Positions 39,140 through 51,454 of a DNA stretch of 64,000 nt are shown here, piece after piece. The position numbers were made by a program, and so were the translations under genes. The notes beneath the pieces were generated by a model. It did not search any database. It worked only from the letters and a program-made list of their open reading frames with translations, and had not been told where the DNA came from. Source of the stretch: Azadirachta indica (lineage: Eukaryota > Streptophyta > Magnoliopsida > Sapindales > Meliaceae); the NCBI GenBank assembly GCA_022749755.1, contig CM040446.1:14966367-15030366 (forward strand), in the 5' to 3' direction. How positions within the stretch are numbered: the stretch's first letter is position 1; every line of letters begins with the position of its first letter.

Positions 39140-40264
39140 CGTATATGTAAGATAATTAAGTTATCTACATATTAATTTTGATTTTTCTTTTTTTTCTTTT
39201 TATATTATTAATTAGTTTGTTTGAAGCTGCATCCGATGGAAATTGAAAGATATAAGAACAAAAATTAATGAATGATTAATGGATGGAGGAGTTGTAATTA
39301 CAAGTAGATAAGAACATGATCGGTAATTATGCCGATAATTAATAATTAATTTGTAGAAAATCGTGAACGCGTGCGCATATGGCCACTTTAATCTTGTAAA
39401 AAGAACTCTTAAAATTTTGTTCGGTTGACAATCTTTTTGCAATTAAATAATAATTAATTAAGTTTGATTAGACATTAAATGTAATTAAACCGAAAGCATT
39501 AATGATTAGTCATTAGATAATAATCCTATAATTAAAACTCTAGCTAGATAGCTAGCTTCCCCCATTTAATTAATTAAAATTATGTATAGTATATATATAA
39601 AATAATCATCAAATCAATCCCATCCATGATGATATTAGGTGGGGGGCCTTGAAAGAAAAAGTAAAGCAACTAACATTACTTTGAAAGTACTTATTAAGTA
39701 AAGTTATAAACCCACAATAATATTAATTAATTAAATAATAATAATAATTGTAATTAACCGAAAAGAAAGAAGAAAAGCTAGCAGGCAGCAGCATCTAGTA
39801 ATCTAGTGTGATCACAAGGTGCAACAAAAGTCCAATTAATTAAGAATGAAAGTAACTTCACTGTGAAGTTAAGACCCGTTTAAAATGCCTCTTAGAAAAG
39901 AAAAGCAGATTAATAAGAGAAAGAAAAGCACTTATATAATTAATATGTTAAGTTTTGTCTTCATTCCTGCCCTTTTTCCAAAGTACTTCCATTATAAAAG
40001 GCATTAATAGCCGGGGAACTATTTGTTATATTTATAGATACATATCTTGGTGGGTTGACTTGTACGAAGATAAAGTAATTAATTGGTTAATGTACAATGA
40101 AGTCTGGTGTCTTCTTCTCCTTCTGCTTCTTCTTCAACTAAGCGTTTTATTAATAATTAAATTCATCAGGTGAAATCTTCATTCATACTATTACATTACA
40201 TGTGTTTTATCATGCATGCAAATTGCAATTGTTTTCTGTGTTGTCAACCATAGCTAGCTAGCAG

Positions 40265-40296
<32 letters not shown>

Positions 40297-40597
40297 GATA
40301 CGATTAATTTGTCGTTTCGCACTGATCATATATCTAGGTGAAATGAAAGCACCTAAAAAAATAAAAAAATGAAAGCTAGCACAACTTTATTTATTATATA
40401 AATTATTATTAGGGATTTCTTTTAATATATATATATATATATACATACATATACACATATTAAGGTAAAAGTTCAGATGGGGAAAGAATATCATTGGTTC
40501 TAAGAATAAAATATCTCAATAAGTGATAAAATTATAAATGATTTGTGGGTGAACTCAGATTCCTTTGCACTTTAAGAGTATAAGTGTGTGTATGTAT

Positions 40598-40638
<41 letters not shown>

Positions 40639-43600
40639 AGGATTAAAAAATATACTTTCTAAGAGTCGAAGACCCCCTCCCCCTAATTAATTAGTATTAA
40701 ATTATAAGTTAAAAATTGACAAAAAAAAAAAAGATGCTTAATGAATTAATAAGATTGGAAAATTAAAGAATTAATATATATATATATATATATAAATGAA
40801 GAAGTAGAGTAGAGTAGAGAGTTAATAATTATATATATATAATTTGAGAATCGGGGTGGTATTAAGAATTAGTGGGGGGTAGGAGGATGTATAAAATATA
40901 TAAGGGCACATGGAAATGAAATGAAAGGGTTAACTAGTTTTGTGGGTTGTTTTGAGCCCTGAGGAGCAAATTAAAGCAAGCGAGCAAGCTAATAAGCTAG
41001 GGTTAATGATTACAAATTATATATACATATGTGCCATAAAATAAGTTCAAAAGAGAGCTTTTTAAAGCCTTTTTTCAATCAAACACAATTGCAACTTTAT
41101 ATTCCATCAAAGAATCAATCTGCACAATTGTGATGTATCTCTTTGATTGAGACACATATTATTATATTATATAAATATAAAAAAGAGGGAAGAAAAAGCA
41201 AACCAAACCAAACGGCAAAGTTTTATATATATATATATATATAAAAAATATGAATATTACTGAATTACTATTAAAAATTTAAATTAAAAGAAAATATATG
41301 TATGTATGTATGTATGTATGAAAGGGCAGGCAGGCAGGCAGGCAGGCAGGCATGAAAGGCAAGCAATTAAATCCAGGCTGAGGCAAAATTCCACAAGTTA
41401 TGGGTAAAACAAACTAAATTTACAAAGACAGAGAATCAGGAGTGGGCCATATCTTCCACTTATCTCGATTCTCACTTAGCTAGCAGCGCTAGCTACCTTC
41501 ATTAATTAGCGGTTTTTGGTCACCGGGTTCAAAGTTTGATTAGACACAATTAACGTGGTCCCTACTTCACTTTTTGATCATCATCGTCGTCGTTTTTAAA
41601 GCTCCGGCCATTTATTTATGTATATGTATATTTATATTATAGTTTATTGAATAAATAATCCATCATTAATCCATCCATCGTTACTTAGTTCCATCGTCAA
41701 CGATTATATACATAGAAGAGATATATATTCGATGATGATCATGTGAAGTGAAAGATTATATATATATATAATTAGGAACCCTAGCAAAGCAAAGCCATTA
41801 ATTTATGATATAATATATATATATGTATATATTAATAATTCCATGGGATCCAGTAACGGTGAAGAAATTAATTAGAAAGAGTTAGACATCTAATCAATAT
41901 CATTTTCGATATATATCCCGTTGTCCTTTTTATTTTTAGTTAATTACTTCTCTCCCTTTCTGCATAACATAATTAATAATACTATATAGATAGTAAGATT
42001 CCATTTTCCTTTTGATGAAATTAAAGTTTATTTATGCAAATACTTTATTAATTACTTTGCAGTCATCAGCATATTCTAATCTAATCTAGGGGCACCCATT
42101 GAAATTTAGAATGTGGGATATTTAATTTATGATTTTAATTAATTAATTAATTAATTAATATTATGAAACACCATTGCATGAATTTCATTTGAATAATATA
42201 ATTAATATTTTACGTATCAGTGCATGCATGTAGTGTGTGTGTGTGTGCACATATATATAAAGACGATATATACCTCATTATAAATATTTCTTTAATTAAT
42301 GAATACCATAAGATAATATAAAGTACAGCGCTGCATGTAGTATCTAACTTTTTAATTTTTCTAAAATTTCTACTTTAGAAAGACAATTTTATAGTGTATG
42401 ATAATCACAATTAAAATTAATATTGTCCAATGAGATGATCAGAAGATTTTCTATTTAAACTTAAATTAATTTATCAGTGGAATATCGATCAGTTTGCCTA
42501 GTGAACAATAGTCCCTACCTACATATATGTGTATATTAACTCAAACCATGTAATTAATTAATTTATGTAGACGCTTTTGACTTGTTCATTAGTTAAGCCA
42601 ATAAAAATTTGTTTACATGCCTCAACTTAATCACCACTATATAATTAAAAAAGACCCTTAAAAAAAAAATACTATATATATATATATTTATAACCATCAA
42701 GAGTTATAATTTCAATGATATATTTATATGTGGGTATAGATAGATAAAAATATATGAATGAAGTGAGAAATGGCTGGAGAAAGAAGAATGAGAGATAAAT
42801 GTTTGGTATAATTTTCAAAGTCGAATGATTTAAGTATGAAAGAAATCAATAACCCACTTAGAACAATTAAAGATATATAGATATATATATATATATATAT
42901 AATTAAAATGGGCCGGGAATGGGATATATTTACAAAGGAAATTGGAATGGGAACCGCCCCACCTATATCGGTTTGCCAAATAATCAGTCACTACAGGATT
43001 CACTGATCAATTAATTCAAGTTAGCTAAGCTCTTTAATGAGTGGATGACACCAATCCACAACAATACAATACAAAATAAAATGGCAATTTACAAAGACTT
43101 AAAAACAAACTAAAAGAGAAAAAAGAAAAAGAAAAAGGAAGATTAGTGGGGGAAACAACAAAAAGAGGTTCTGTTGTTGCACATAAACTCGAAGGAAATG
43201 GCTTACATGTAACAATAAATTTTTTTTTTTTTTTTTTTTACAAAAATGGAAAAGAAAAGGAAGGTAGTGCACTAGGCTGCTGCTCATCATGTGAAATGAA
43301 GGTGGGATATCATAGAGATCAAACCAAAAATAATAAAAAAAAAAAGGTAATTAATGCCAAATGCCCAAACTTTTCCCATCTCTCTCTTTAATATCAATTG
43401 GACTGCTAGCAAATCATCACTCACTCTAATAATCTTTCCCTAGCTTTTAACCACTTGTTCTCATTACTTTAGATATCCATACAAAAGCTTTAATTTTGTC
43501 TACTTTGAAAATTAATATAACCACTTGGAGCAAAGTGTTCAAGATGTTTCTCTTACAAGCATGATATATAGGATGGATCTCTGTTAAAAGTTAAGCCTTT

Positions 43601-44280
43601 TGATTCTATTTACATAATTAATCGTGGTAGAAGAAAATTTTATAATCAATTATTAGTAATAGTATTTATCTTTTGGAAGTAATACGAATGATTTAAATTT
43701 CGTTGATATTAATAAAATTAAGGGAAATTATTGTTAAGAAGAAGGTTAATTTCTTCATTTTAAGTCTCAGCCCGGAAGGATTTTGGGTGTAGAGGTTGGA
43801 CACCAAAACCCATTACCAGAAACATGAATGTGGCCCGTAAGTGTTGAAATGTTAATGTTATTCGTAATCAAGAAAGAAGACTTTCATTTTGGAGAGGTAA
43901 AAGCCTTTTGTTTTTTTTGACAAATTTCGGCCCAAAATAGAAAATTCGAACTGTCAATAACCGGGCTAGCCTTGGGTTGACTTGCTCTCATCTTATGGGC
44001 TTGTTAGGAGCCCTTCTATAAATATAAGTAACAATTGGCAAGTCCATTTATTTCTCTCACGTAATAAGCGTGTGTTCTAGAACACCACACGCCATGTACA
44101 CGTATTTGTTTTTTTTTTTTAATTGAAAAACACACTTTGACCAATAAAAAGAAGAGATAAATATTGCAATTGTGGAAGAATTTATGATACTAAAAAATTG
44201 TGCGTTTGACTTTAATTTGATGATATTGAAATATTTTATGGATCCATTCCTTTCTTGACTTAACGTATTGAATTATGCGC

Positions 44281-44313
<33 letters not shown>

Positions 44314-44849
44314 CAGGCAGCGCGCATTTGGTTATATTTTTTTTTACTATTACCGTTGCATGCAGTTTAGACATTAATTAATACATTAATTAATTAATTT
44401 AACGATATTAATTTATAGCCAGCTTCGATTCCTTTTGGGAATTAAGAAAAACAAATTAGAGAAGGAGAGATGAACAATTGATTAAGTTGCTCAGTCGACT
44501 TAGCACATCATCTGATCACCAGTTAATTAATACTAATAGTATAGTGCGTCCTTAATTAATTTGACATCTTAATTAAACATGCAGATGCAAACACACAATT
44601 TTTCTTTGTTTTTTTAAATATTTAACTTTGCAAATTTATGCCGATCATTTGTCGATCATGCCCGTATCTGTATGTATCTCTTCTAACTAACATGTATATA
44701 TGTATATAAAATTAAATTATAAATAATTTTGTTACGGAACATTTGTGTTACTTCTGTATGACTTCTTTGCATGAGAGAATGAGTTTGATAATGTTTTTTT
44801 TAATACAATTTATAGAAATAAATACTAACATCATATCTGTGTGTATATA
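39140..44849. other. Gene-free AT-rich region with microsatellites
   Basis: No supportable gene. TA tracts are at 40270-40296, 40607-40636, 40773-40794, 41224-41243, 42881-42901 and 44282-44311. An AATT tetranucleotide run lies at 42137-42159. A TATA-like site is at 44017-44024. Open frames are random in composition. Confidence 0.55.
41297..41352. repeat. (TATG)n and (GGCA)n tetranucleotide repeats
   Basis: About six TATG units (41297-41320), a five-base spacer, then about seven GGCA units (41325-41352). Confidence 0.9.
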
Positions 44850-45242
44850 TATATGTTTGGGAAGAAAAACTCAGTCCATGGGATTGACAGGCTTTATAAT
44901 AAGCAATACTAATACTTGGTCAGCCATTCTCGACATTGAACCGATCGCGATTAGGTTAGTTCGGAAAGAATTCTGTTTGGATATTTTATGAAAAGAAGCA
45001 TGGTTAGAAAAAATTCTTACAAAGTAAGGAAAACCGATTTTGGAATTTTTAATTTAAGACAAGTTAGGATTTTATAAGATATATTTCAAATTTTATTAGA
45101 ACTCCTAATACTATTAAAAAAAAGAAAACTGTGTATATATAAGGTGACTGCTCACAAAAGAAAGATATATTATTTTTTTTATCAATTTAGCAACAAATAT
45201 ACAATTTTTATTGTAATATCAGAATTACAATTTTCAGTATCA
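44850..45242 (+). repeat. 5' LTR
   Basis: It begins near TGTTTGGGAAG and ends near AGTATCA, and matches 55,091-55,517. It is about 35 bases shorter than the 3' LTR near its start, where the 3' copy has two near-repeats of GGGAAGAT(A/G)AGTTCA and this copy has one. It carries ACTGTGTATATATAAGG, a TATA-like promoter element also in the 3' LTR. Confidence 0.85.
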
Positions 45243-45265
45243 ATAGTTAGCATCGTTTGTGGAAA
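45243..45265 (+). other. Candidate primer-binding region
   Basis: It directly follows the 5' LTR and includes ATCGTTTGTGGAAA, resembling the CGTCGTTTGTGGGAA type of sequence that often follows the LTR in plant Tat/Ty3 elements. The tRNA used was not established. Confidence 0.4.
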
Positions 45266-45283
45266 ATTCACAAATAAAAAGTT

Positions 45284-47040
45284 ATGGCGATGATCAAGGA
45301 ACAAATAGTGTTCAAAAGGCCACCATCGGAGAAGCCCCATGAAAAGGACTCGTTGGACTCCAACATTCTCCTGGCCTTATTGTAGCTGTCCCAAAGGAAA
45401 GTAGTGGTGCGCGAGATAGAGGCAAATGCGATTCGACTGGCATAACAATTGCAAGAAAGCGAGCGAAGGAATTTGGAGAAAGTCAGGCAAGTAAAAGCTC
45501 TAGAGGACAAAACGAGAATAATGGAGAGGGAGATTAAAAGCCTAAAGAGAATGATTCAAGGGGATAGTGTCAGTGTACGCAATCTGGTGAAGGTAAGATT
45601 TTCGGAGAATAATTGTTTCTTTGCTGAGAATCTATCGTAAAGGACCGCTCGCCAGAAAAGTTGGAATTAAACAGTAGGTACCAGGTGCAGAGAGGCAAGA
45701 AAAAGCCCAAACGGAGAAACTACTGCCTGAAGTTCCCAATAAGGGAGTTCTTTTCTGCGATATAAGGAAGCCTGATCAGAAGTTGGCCCCTGATTAGCAC
45801 GAAAGAGAAAGGAAAGATTATCGCAAATATGCAAGCTTACCTAAACTAGAAGCGCAAGAAAGAGAGGGGATAGGCCATTATAGAAAAAACGCCTGGTCGA
45901 GTAATGCCCGTTGCCGATTAGGTGGTGAGTAGAAAAGAAATGGAGGAGAGAATTAGAGAGCTTACTGAAAAAATTGTGGGCTTAGCAGGAGAAGGACAAA
46001 CGGCGAGACGAAACCATATCCGAGGGAAGAGAGCTTTCCCCGAAGTCTCCTTTCTCGAAGGAGATACAGAACCTGGCCCTTCTCCGAAAATTTAAGATGT
46101 CTCAAATCTCATCGTATATGGGAAAGATGGATCCAACGTTGCACATTGATTTCTTTAAGGAGATGATGATATTACAAGGATTAACGGAGTTGCAGATGTG
46201 TCGTCCATTGACCTTCACCTTGGAAGGGCAAGCGTGACGCTGGTATAAGAATTTAACGTTAGAAAGTGTAAAGAGATTCGATTAGCTTTATGCGCAGTTC
46301 ATTGGTGAGTTTAAAGGAGTGGTGACCATGACAAAAAGCCACAATTTGTTACTGCTAATGAAGTAAGGAAGAGATGAGACATTGAAAAGTTTCATCAAAA
46401 GGTATTATCAGGAAATCATAAAAGCTGAGGTCTTCTCACACCCCTTGCCACTAGAAGGACTCAAAAGAGGATTAAGGATGAACAGAGAATGGTTTACTAT
46501 TTGCTAGAGCACCATAACTATATATGAGTAAGCTAGGAAGGAGATTTTTGAAGAAATCGAGATCGAGGATCAGATACTACTAAAAAAGAAAGAAGGGAGA
46601 TTAGAAGAGTCAGGGAGTAGGGAGTAGAGATTGAGACTCAAGGATAGGAGAAACTAGAAGAGCCCGTAGCGACCCGATCCCAAGTCTTTAGTGAAGAGGG
46701 AAAACTTTCAACGATCTCACTTCGATAGCATATCCGAGTAGAGACCAGATCAAAGATTTCAATATGTAAGATATGAAGGAGGTATGGAGCAACGGAGGGA
46801 GTTCCCTCCTCCATCGAGGGAAATAATTAGGAGAGTCGCCCCTATTCAGGATCGAAGAAAGTTTATAGAATTGAATGCCCTCTTGTTTGTAATTTACGAT
46901 AAGATTAAGGACTCAGTTTGCTTCCCGGACTTTATATCTTTTGAGGTCAGTATCGAATGTTCGCAACAAAGAAAGAAGGTGTGCGTTTCATCAAGACTAT
47001 GGGCACACGACAAATCAGTGTCTAGATTTGAGGTAGTAGA
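45284..47040 (+). pseudogene. Retrotransposon gag remnant
   Basis: An ATG at 45284 opens a frame with a charged helical segment (around 45449-45600). The retrotransposon gag core follows at about 46,080-46,480 (motifs FTLEGQA, RWYKNL and LKSFIKRYYQE). A zinc-knuckle-like CAFHQDYGHTTNQC is encoded near 46,977-47,018. Stop codons interrupt it, for example between FTLEGQA and RWYK, and frames shift. Structural protein relic, not functional. Confidence 0.85.
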
Positions 47041-47159
47041 TTGAAATCTTGGCAAGAAATAACTATTTAGATAGTTACAGGGCAAGAACGTGCGAAATAG
47101 AAGAGGGCTCGAGACACGGGAAAATGCAATCAGATAATCTAGTTCATAAAAGCATAATA

Positions 47160-47950
47160 ATTTAGGGAGGACCAACGGTGGCGGGTAACTCCAACAATGC
47201 AAGGAAGAATTATTCGAAATATTCACCGCCAAGCACTCATGTGGACCACTATGTGATAGATATTCGAGCCGAGAAAAAACCCCATCTAGCATCGATTCTG
47301 ATTATGTTCACAGATGAAGATGAAGATGGGGGTTAGCTACCTTTATGATGATGCCTTGATTATAACTCTGGAAATCAGTTTAGCTAAAGTTAATAGGGTC
47401 TCGATGGATGAGGAGTTCAGCTGATATTATATTCAAAGAGACCTTGGACTTTTTGAGAATTGAGAATGTAAGGATGGGATCGACAAATACCGCTTTGTAC
47501 GGGTTTGTGGATTCATACATCCTCCCATTAGGTTAAGTTTAGCTGCCATTGACTATAAGAGATAGACCGTATCAGAATACCACAATGATAGAATTCCAAG
47601 TTATGGACTTAAAAAATGCCATACACCATGATTTTGGAAAAACTTTTTCTAAGAAAAATAAGGGTAGTGGAGAGTATACATTGCCTGAAAATCAAGTTCC
47701 GAGCAAGAGAGGGAATTGGCGTGATACGTGGGGATCAAAAAGTTACTCGGATATGTTTTGTGGTCGTATCGAGGCGATCTTACTGTATAACAGCAAAAAG
47801 TGTTGGCTACTTGGGTAAGGAAGATGCCAAGCAATGGAAGGAGATGGACAGACTTGAAAGAAATATATGGTACGGAAAGATGCGACCAATGCCCGAACCA
47901 GCAGAGAAACTAGAATCGGTGTTTGTTGACCCCTTGATACCTGAGTAAGT
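47160..47950 (+). pseudogene. Aspartic protease region of pol, remnant
   Basis: Contains pieces matching the Tat-type protease: a hydrophobic strand then (A)DIIF, followed by ALYGFVDSYILPLG, LPLTIRDRPYQNTTMIEFQV and a downstream REGIGVIRGDQK segment spread over two frames. The catalytic D-S/T-G region is not recognisable in an intact frame. It leads into the reverse transcriptase. Confidence 0.75.
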
Positions 47951-47989
47951 AACGAAAATTGGCTCTTAACTACCAAGTGAAGAAAAAAG

Positions 47990-48870
47990 AAGGCTAATCT
48001 CTTTCCTAAGAGAGCATGTAGAAGTGTTCACGCAGTCCCATAAGGACATGGCAAAAATTGATCCTCGGATCATTTCCGATCGCCTATTTGTAAACCTCGC
48101 ATTTAAACATGTAAAGCAAAAGCAAAGAGTTTTCAACCAAAAAAGAAGAGAAGTGATCAAAACGGAGGTAGATAAGTTGATTATAATAGGGTTTATCGAG
48201 GAGGGGTACTATCTGGATTGGGTATCCAATGTAGTGATGGTCAAGAAGGCAAATGAGAAGTGGAGGATGTGTGTCGACTTTACCGATCTAAATAAGACAT
48301 GTCCGAAAGACAGTTTTCTACTGCTGCAGATAGACTAGTTAGTAGATTCGATGGTTAGAGATAAGTTGTTAAGTTTCATGGATGCATTCCCGGTGTATAA
48401 TCAAATTTGAATGTATGAGGCTAATCGAAAAAAACAGCATTCTTTGCTGACCAGGGATTGTACTGTTACAAAGTAATGCCCTTCAGTTTGCAGAATGCAG
48501 GGGCAACCTTTCAATGGTTAGTAATAAGGTTTTTAAGCCCTTGATCGAAAGAACAATGAAAGTGTACATCGACGACATGATCATTAAGTTGCGTACAATC
48601 GAGAATCACGTTCAACATTTAAAGAAGACGTTCTCTCTAGTCAAGAGGTACAATATGAAGCTAAATTTCGAGAAATGCGCATTTGGAGTTAGTTTTGGAG
48701 GGTTCCTGGGATTCATGATCAGTGAGCGGGAGATAGAGGCAAATCCTCACAAAATTCAGGCTATCCTAAATATGAAATCTTTGACCACGTTGAAAGAGGT
48801 GTAGGCTTTGACGAGGAGGTTAATGGCGCTGAACAGATTTACTTCCAAACCTACTTATAGATCTTTTCAA
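47990..48870 (+). pseudogene. Reverse transcriptase region of pol, remnant
   Basis: Segments in order: a VFTQSH-like start, KRREVIKTEVDKLI, WVSNVVMVKKANEKWRMCVD and FTDLNKTCPKDSF, then after stops MDAF, and in another frame the catalytic box YIDDM (48565-48579) with ENHVQHLKKTFSLVKRYNMK. The YIDD box itself is intact, but at least three stops or frameshifts lie upstream. Confidence 0.9.
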
Positions 48871-48949
48871 TTCTTTCAGATTATAAAGAAATAAAAATAC
48901 AAAGGGTGGATAAATGAGTGTGAAGACAGTTTTCACAATTTGAAAAAGT

Positions 48950-49700
48950 ATTTGGCAAACTTATTTTGTCTGACCATGCCGCTGGTCAGTGACATGTTAT
49001 ACTTATATCTAGCGGTAACTGACTAAGCGGTGAGTTTGGTGTTGGTTAAGAAAGATGAAAGAATGCACCGACTGATCTTCTACATGAGTAAGTCGCTGTT
49101 AGATGCAGAAAGGAGATACTCTCCTCCAGAGAAACTGGCCTTAACACTAATGGTGACGGAATAAAAACTCTGGCCATACTTCCAAGTGCACATTGTAGTA
49201 GTCTTCACCGATGAATTACTACTGTAGATATTACACATGTCAGATCTCTCAGGAAGACTAGTCAAGTGGTCAATAAAGAATCGGGAGGCATTGAATTGTG
49301 GTGCCTGTATGTAGACGGGGCGTAAAACGTTCGAGGTGGAGGAGCTGGAATAATCCTGGCCGGACCAAGAAGTGAGGAATTAGCTTACATCCTACACTTT
49401 GATTTCAAAGTAACCAACAATGAAGCAGAATACGAAACTTTATTGGTGGGACTTGGCCTAGCTTTGTTAATCGTGGTACAATGCCTTGAATTGCAGGGGG
49501 ATTCACAACTGGTAATGAATCAAGTCTCTAGTAAATCTCAAGTAAGGGCGGAACTATGAACGTCTATCTGAGCAGGGTAACGGAGTTAGTAAAACGCTTT
49601 GAAAGGGTGGTAGCAACTCAAATTGCCCAAATAAAGAATGTTAGAGCAGATGCTTTAGCTAAGTTAGCCTCGACATTACAGGAAAGGTTTCTCCAAACAG
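48950..49700 (+). pseudogene. RNase H region of pol, remnant
   Basis: YVDGA followed by a stop and GGGAGIILAGP (about 49,305-49,360), then VTNNEAEYE (about 49,410-49,438) and a LQGDSQLV segment. This is the chain seen in Ty3 RNase H domains. Interrupted by stops. Confidence 0.8.
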
Positions 49701-49879
49701 TTCAATAGAAATGCTACATTAGAAAAACGTAGAGAAGTTGACGACAAACTTGATTCAAATCAGTACAACTTGCCAAATTCTGACTTGGATGGATCTGATA
49801 TGAGAATATATTCTTGAGGGAAAGATGTTTGAAGATAAGAATGAGGCCAGAAAATTAAGAGCAGATCCTCGCGTTACTT

Positions 49880-50975
49880 AGTAATTGACAGAATACTGTA
49901 TAAGTAGAGGTTTGGGCTGCCCTACTTGCGATGTGTTGATGAGAAGAAAGCGGATTACATGCTCAGCAAAGTTCATATAAGTAGCTGCGTGGATCATGAG
50001 GGAGGCAGATGTTTGGCATGCTACATTTTGTGCTAAGGGTATTACTGGTCGACAGTACACCTCGACTTGATGAGAACGGCTTAGTCTTGCCCAAGTTGTC
50101 AAATTCACGCAGACATCCCAAGGCAATCCCTGAACAGCTCACCTCTTTATTCAACTTGTGGCCTTTAGCTTAGTGAAGACTCGATTTAATCTACCCGTTC
50201 TCGACAGGACGTGCTCAGATGATGTTTGTGATTGTCGTAGTCGATTACTTTATAAAATGGGTAGAAGCAGAGCCACTGACCACCATAACGGAGAAGAAGA
50301 CTACCGCTTTCGTGGAAGGAAGCGTAATTTATCGGTTCAGGATTCTGTATACACTAATAGTTGACAACAAAAGCAATTTGACAAGGCGAGATTAAGGAAA
50401 TTTTGTGCTGACCTGGGCATCAATTTTAGATTTGTGTCCCCTGCACATCCCAAAGCAAATAGGCAAGTGGAGGTGGTGAACAAAATTGTTATATAGGCAT
50501 TAAAAAAACGGCTTGACGACAGGAAAGGGAGATGGGTAGATTAGCGACTGGCGAGATGCTTTATTCACTGGCGTTCAGTTTTAAAGCAAGAATACTAGTA
50601 GAGATAGGGATGCCCTTGTTTAAAGTAAAGTATTTTGATGAACTTAAGAATGATGAGGTAATGGAGCTGAGTTTAAATTTGTTGGAAGAAAAATGTGATC
50701 AGGCACTAGTCAAGATAGCCACCCATCAACAAAGGGTGAAAAAATACTATAATACGAGGGTACATTCAAAAGCTTTCTAAAAGGGGGATTTGGTGTTGCG
50801 ACGTGTTAGTCAAAACACTAAAGTGTTCGGAGGAGAGACCTTAGGGATTAATTGGGAAGGTTCGTATAAAGTAATTAGGATCGTTAAATCGAGAGTTTGA
50901 AAATTGCAACACCTTGATAGAAAAGAAGTCAAGAAACCATGGAATGCGGAGTTGTTAAAGAAGTACTTTCCTTAA
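49880..50975 (+). pseudogene. Integrase region of pol, remnant
   Basis: The N-terminal zinc-binding region is recognisable (H..C.DHEGGRCL, then C..CQIHAD at about 49,960-50,120). The catalytic core includes VVVDYFIKWVEAEPL, then a shifted VDN segment and, in another frame, a Q.EVVNK segment holding the acidic residue. The tail reads YNTRVHSKAF and then GDLVLRRV-like sequence to about 50,975. D, D and E positions can be found only by moving between frames. Confidence 0.85.
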
Positions 50976-50992
50976 AGCGATTATAACTTAAA

Positions 50993-51290
50993 AACATCTG
51001 ACCTCAGTTAAGATTATACAGCGATTATTTGACCATGTAAATTTAGAATGTTGCAAAAATATCTGACCTCAATTGTTAAATTCTGGTCTTATCTAAGAAT
51101 TGTTGTAATAAGGTTTGATCCCAGTTCAGGCCAGACAATAATGTCGAAAGAAATAAATTTCCTGTTTCAGAATATAACTATCATAAAAAAAATCTTACCT
51201 CAGTTCAGATCGAATAGTAAGAGTATCACATCAATCTCAAATCTAATGTTAACTTTCTTTATTGTTAAACCTGATCTCAGTTCAAGACAC
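50993..51290 (+). repeat. Five dispersed copies of a CTGACCTCAGTT motif
   Basis: Variants of TCTGACCTCAGTTCAG begin near 50997, 51062, 51115, 51192 and 51270, each in AT-rich context, 53-78 bases apart. They lie just after integrase. This is probably a degenerate tandem array. Confidence 0.7.
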
Positions 51291-51454
51291 AAAACGATTA
51301 ACCTAAATGAATCGGTTATCATTATTATTTCGAGCTATTTTAGTGAGTCAATTATATAGCAGAAAGTAGCAAAGGAGAAAGATGAAAAATATTTCTGTTG
51401 ATAAAATAATCGTCTACATCTTACATAAATTTTTAAGTATAAAAAAAAATTTAA

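Noticed and set aside
22460..44849. MicroRNA precursors of conserved plant families
   Set aside because: I read the intergenic DNA for mature sequences of common families (156, 159, 160, 164-172, 390, 393-399) and recognised none. This was a reading by eye, not a search.
47549..48160. Minus-strand open frames opposite retrotransposon protease and RT
   Set aside because: The plus strand carries recognisable pol motifs here. The minus frames are shadows, unlike the region after integrase.
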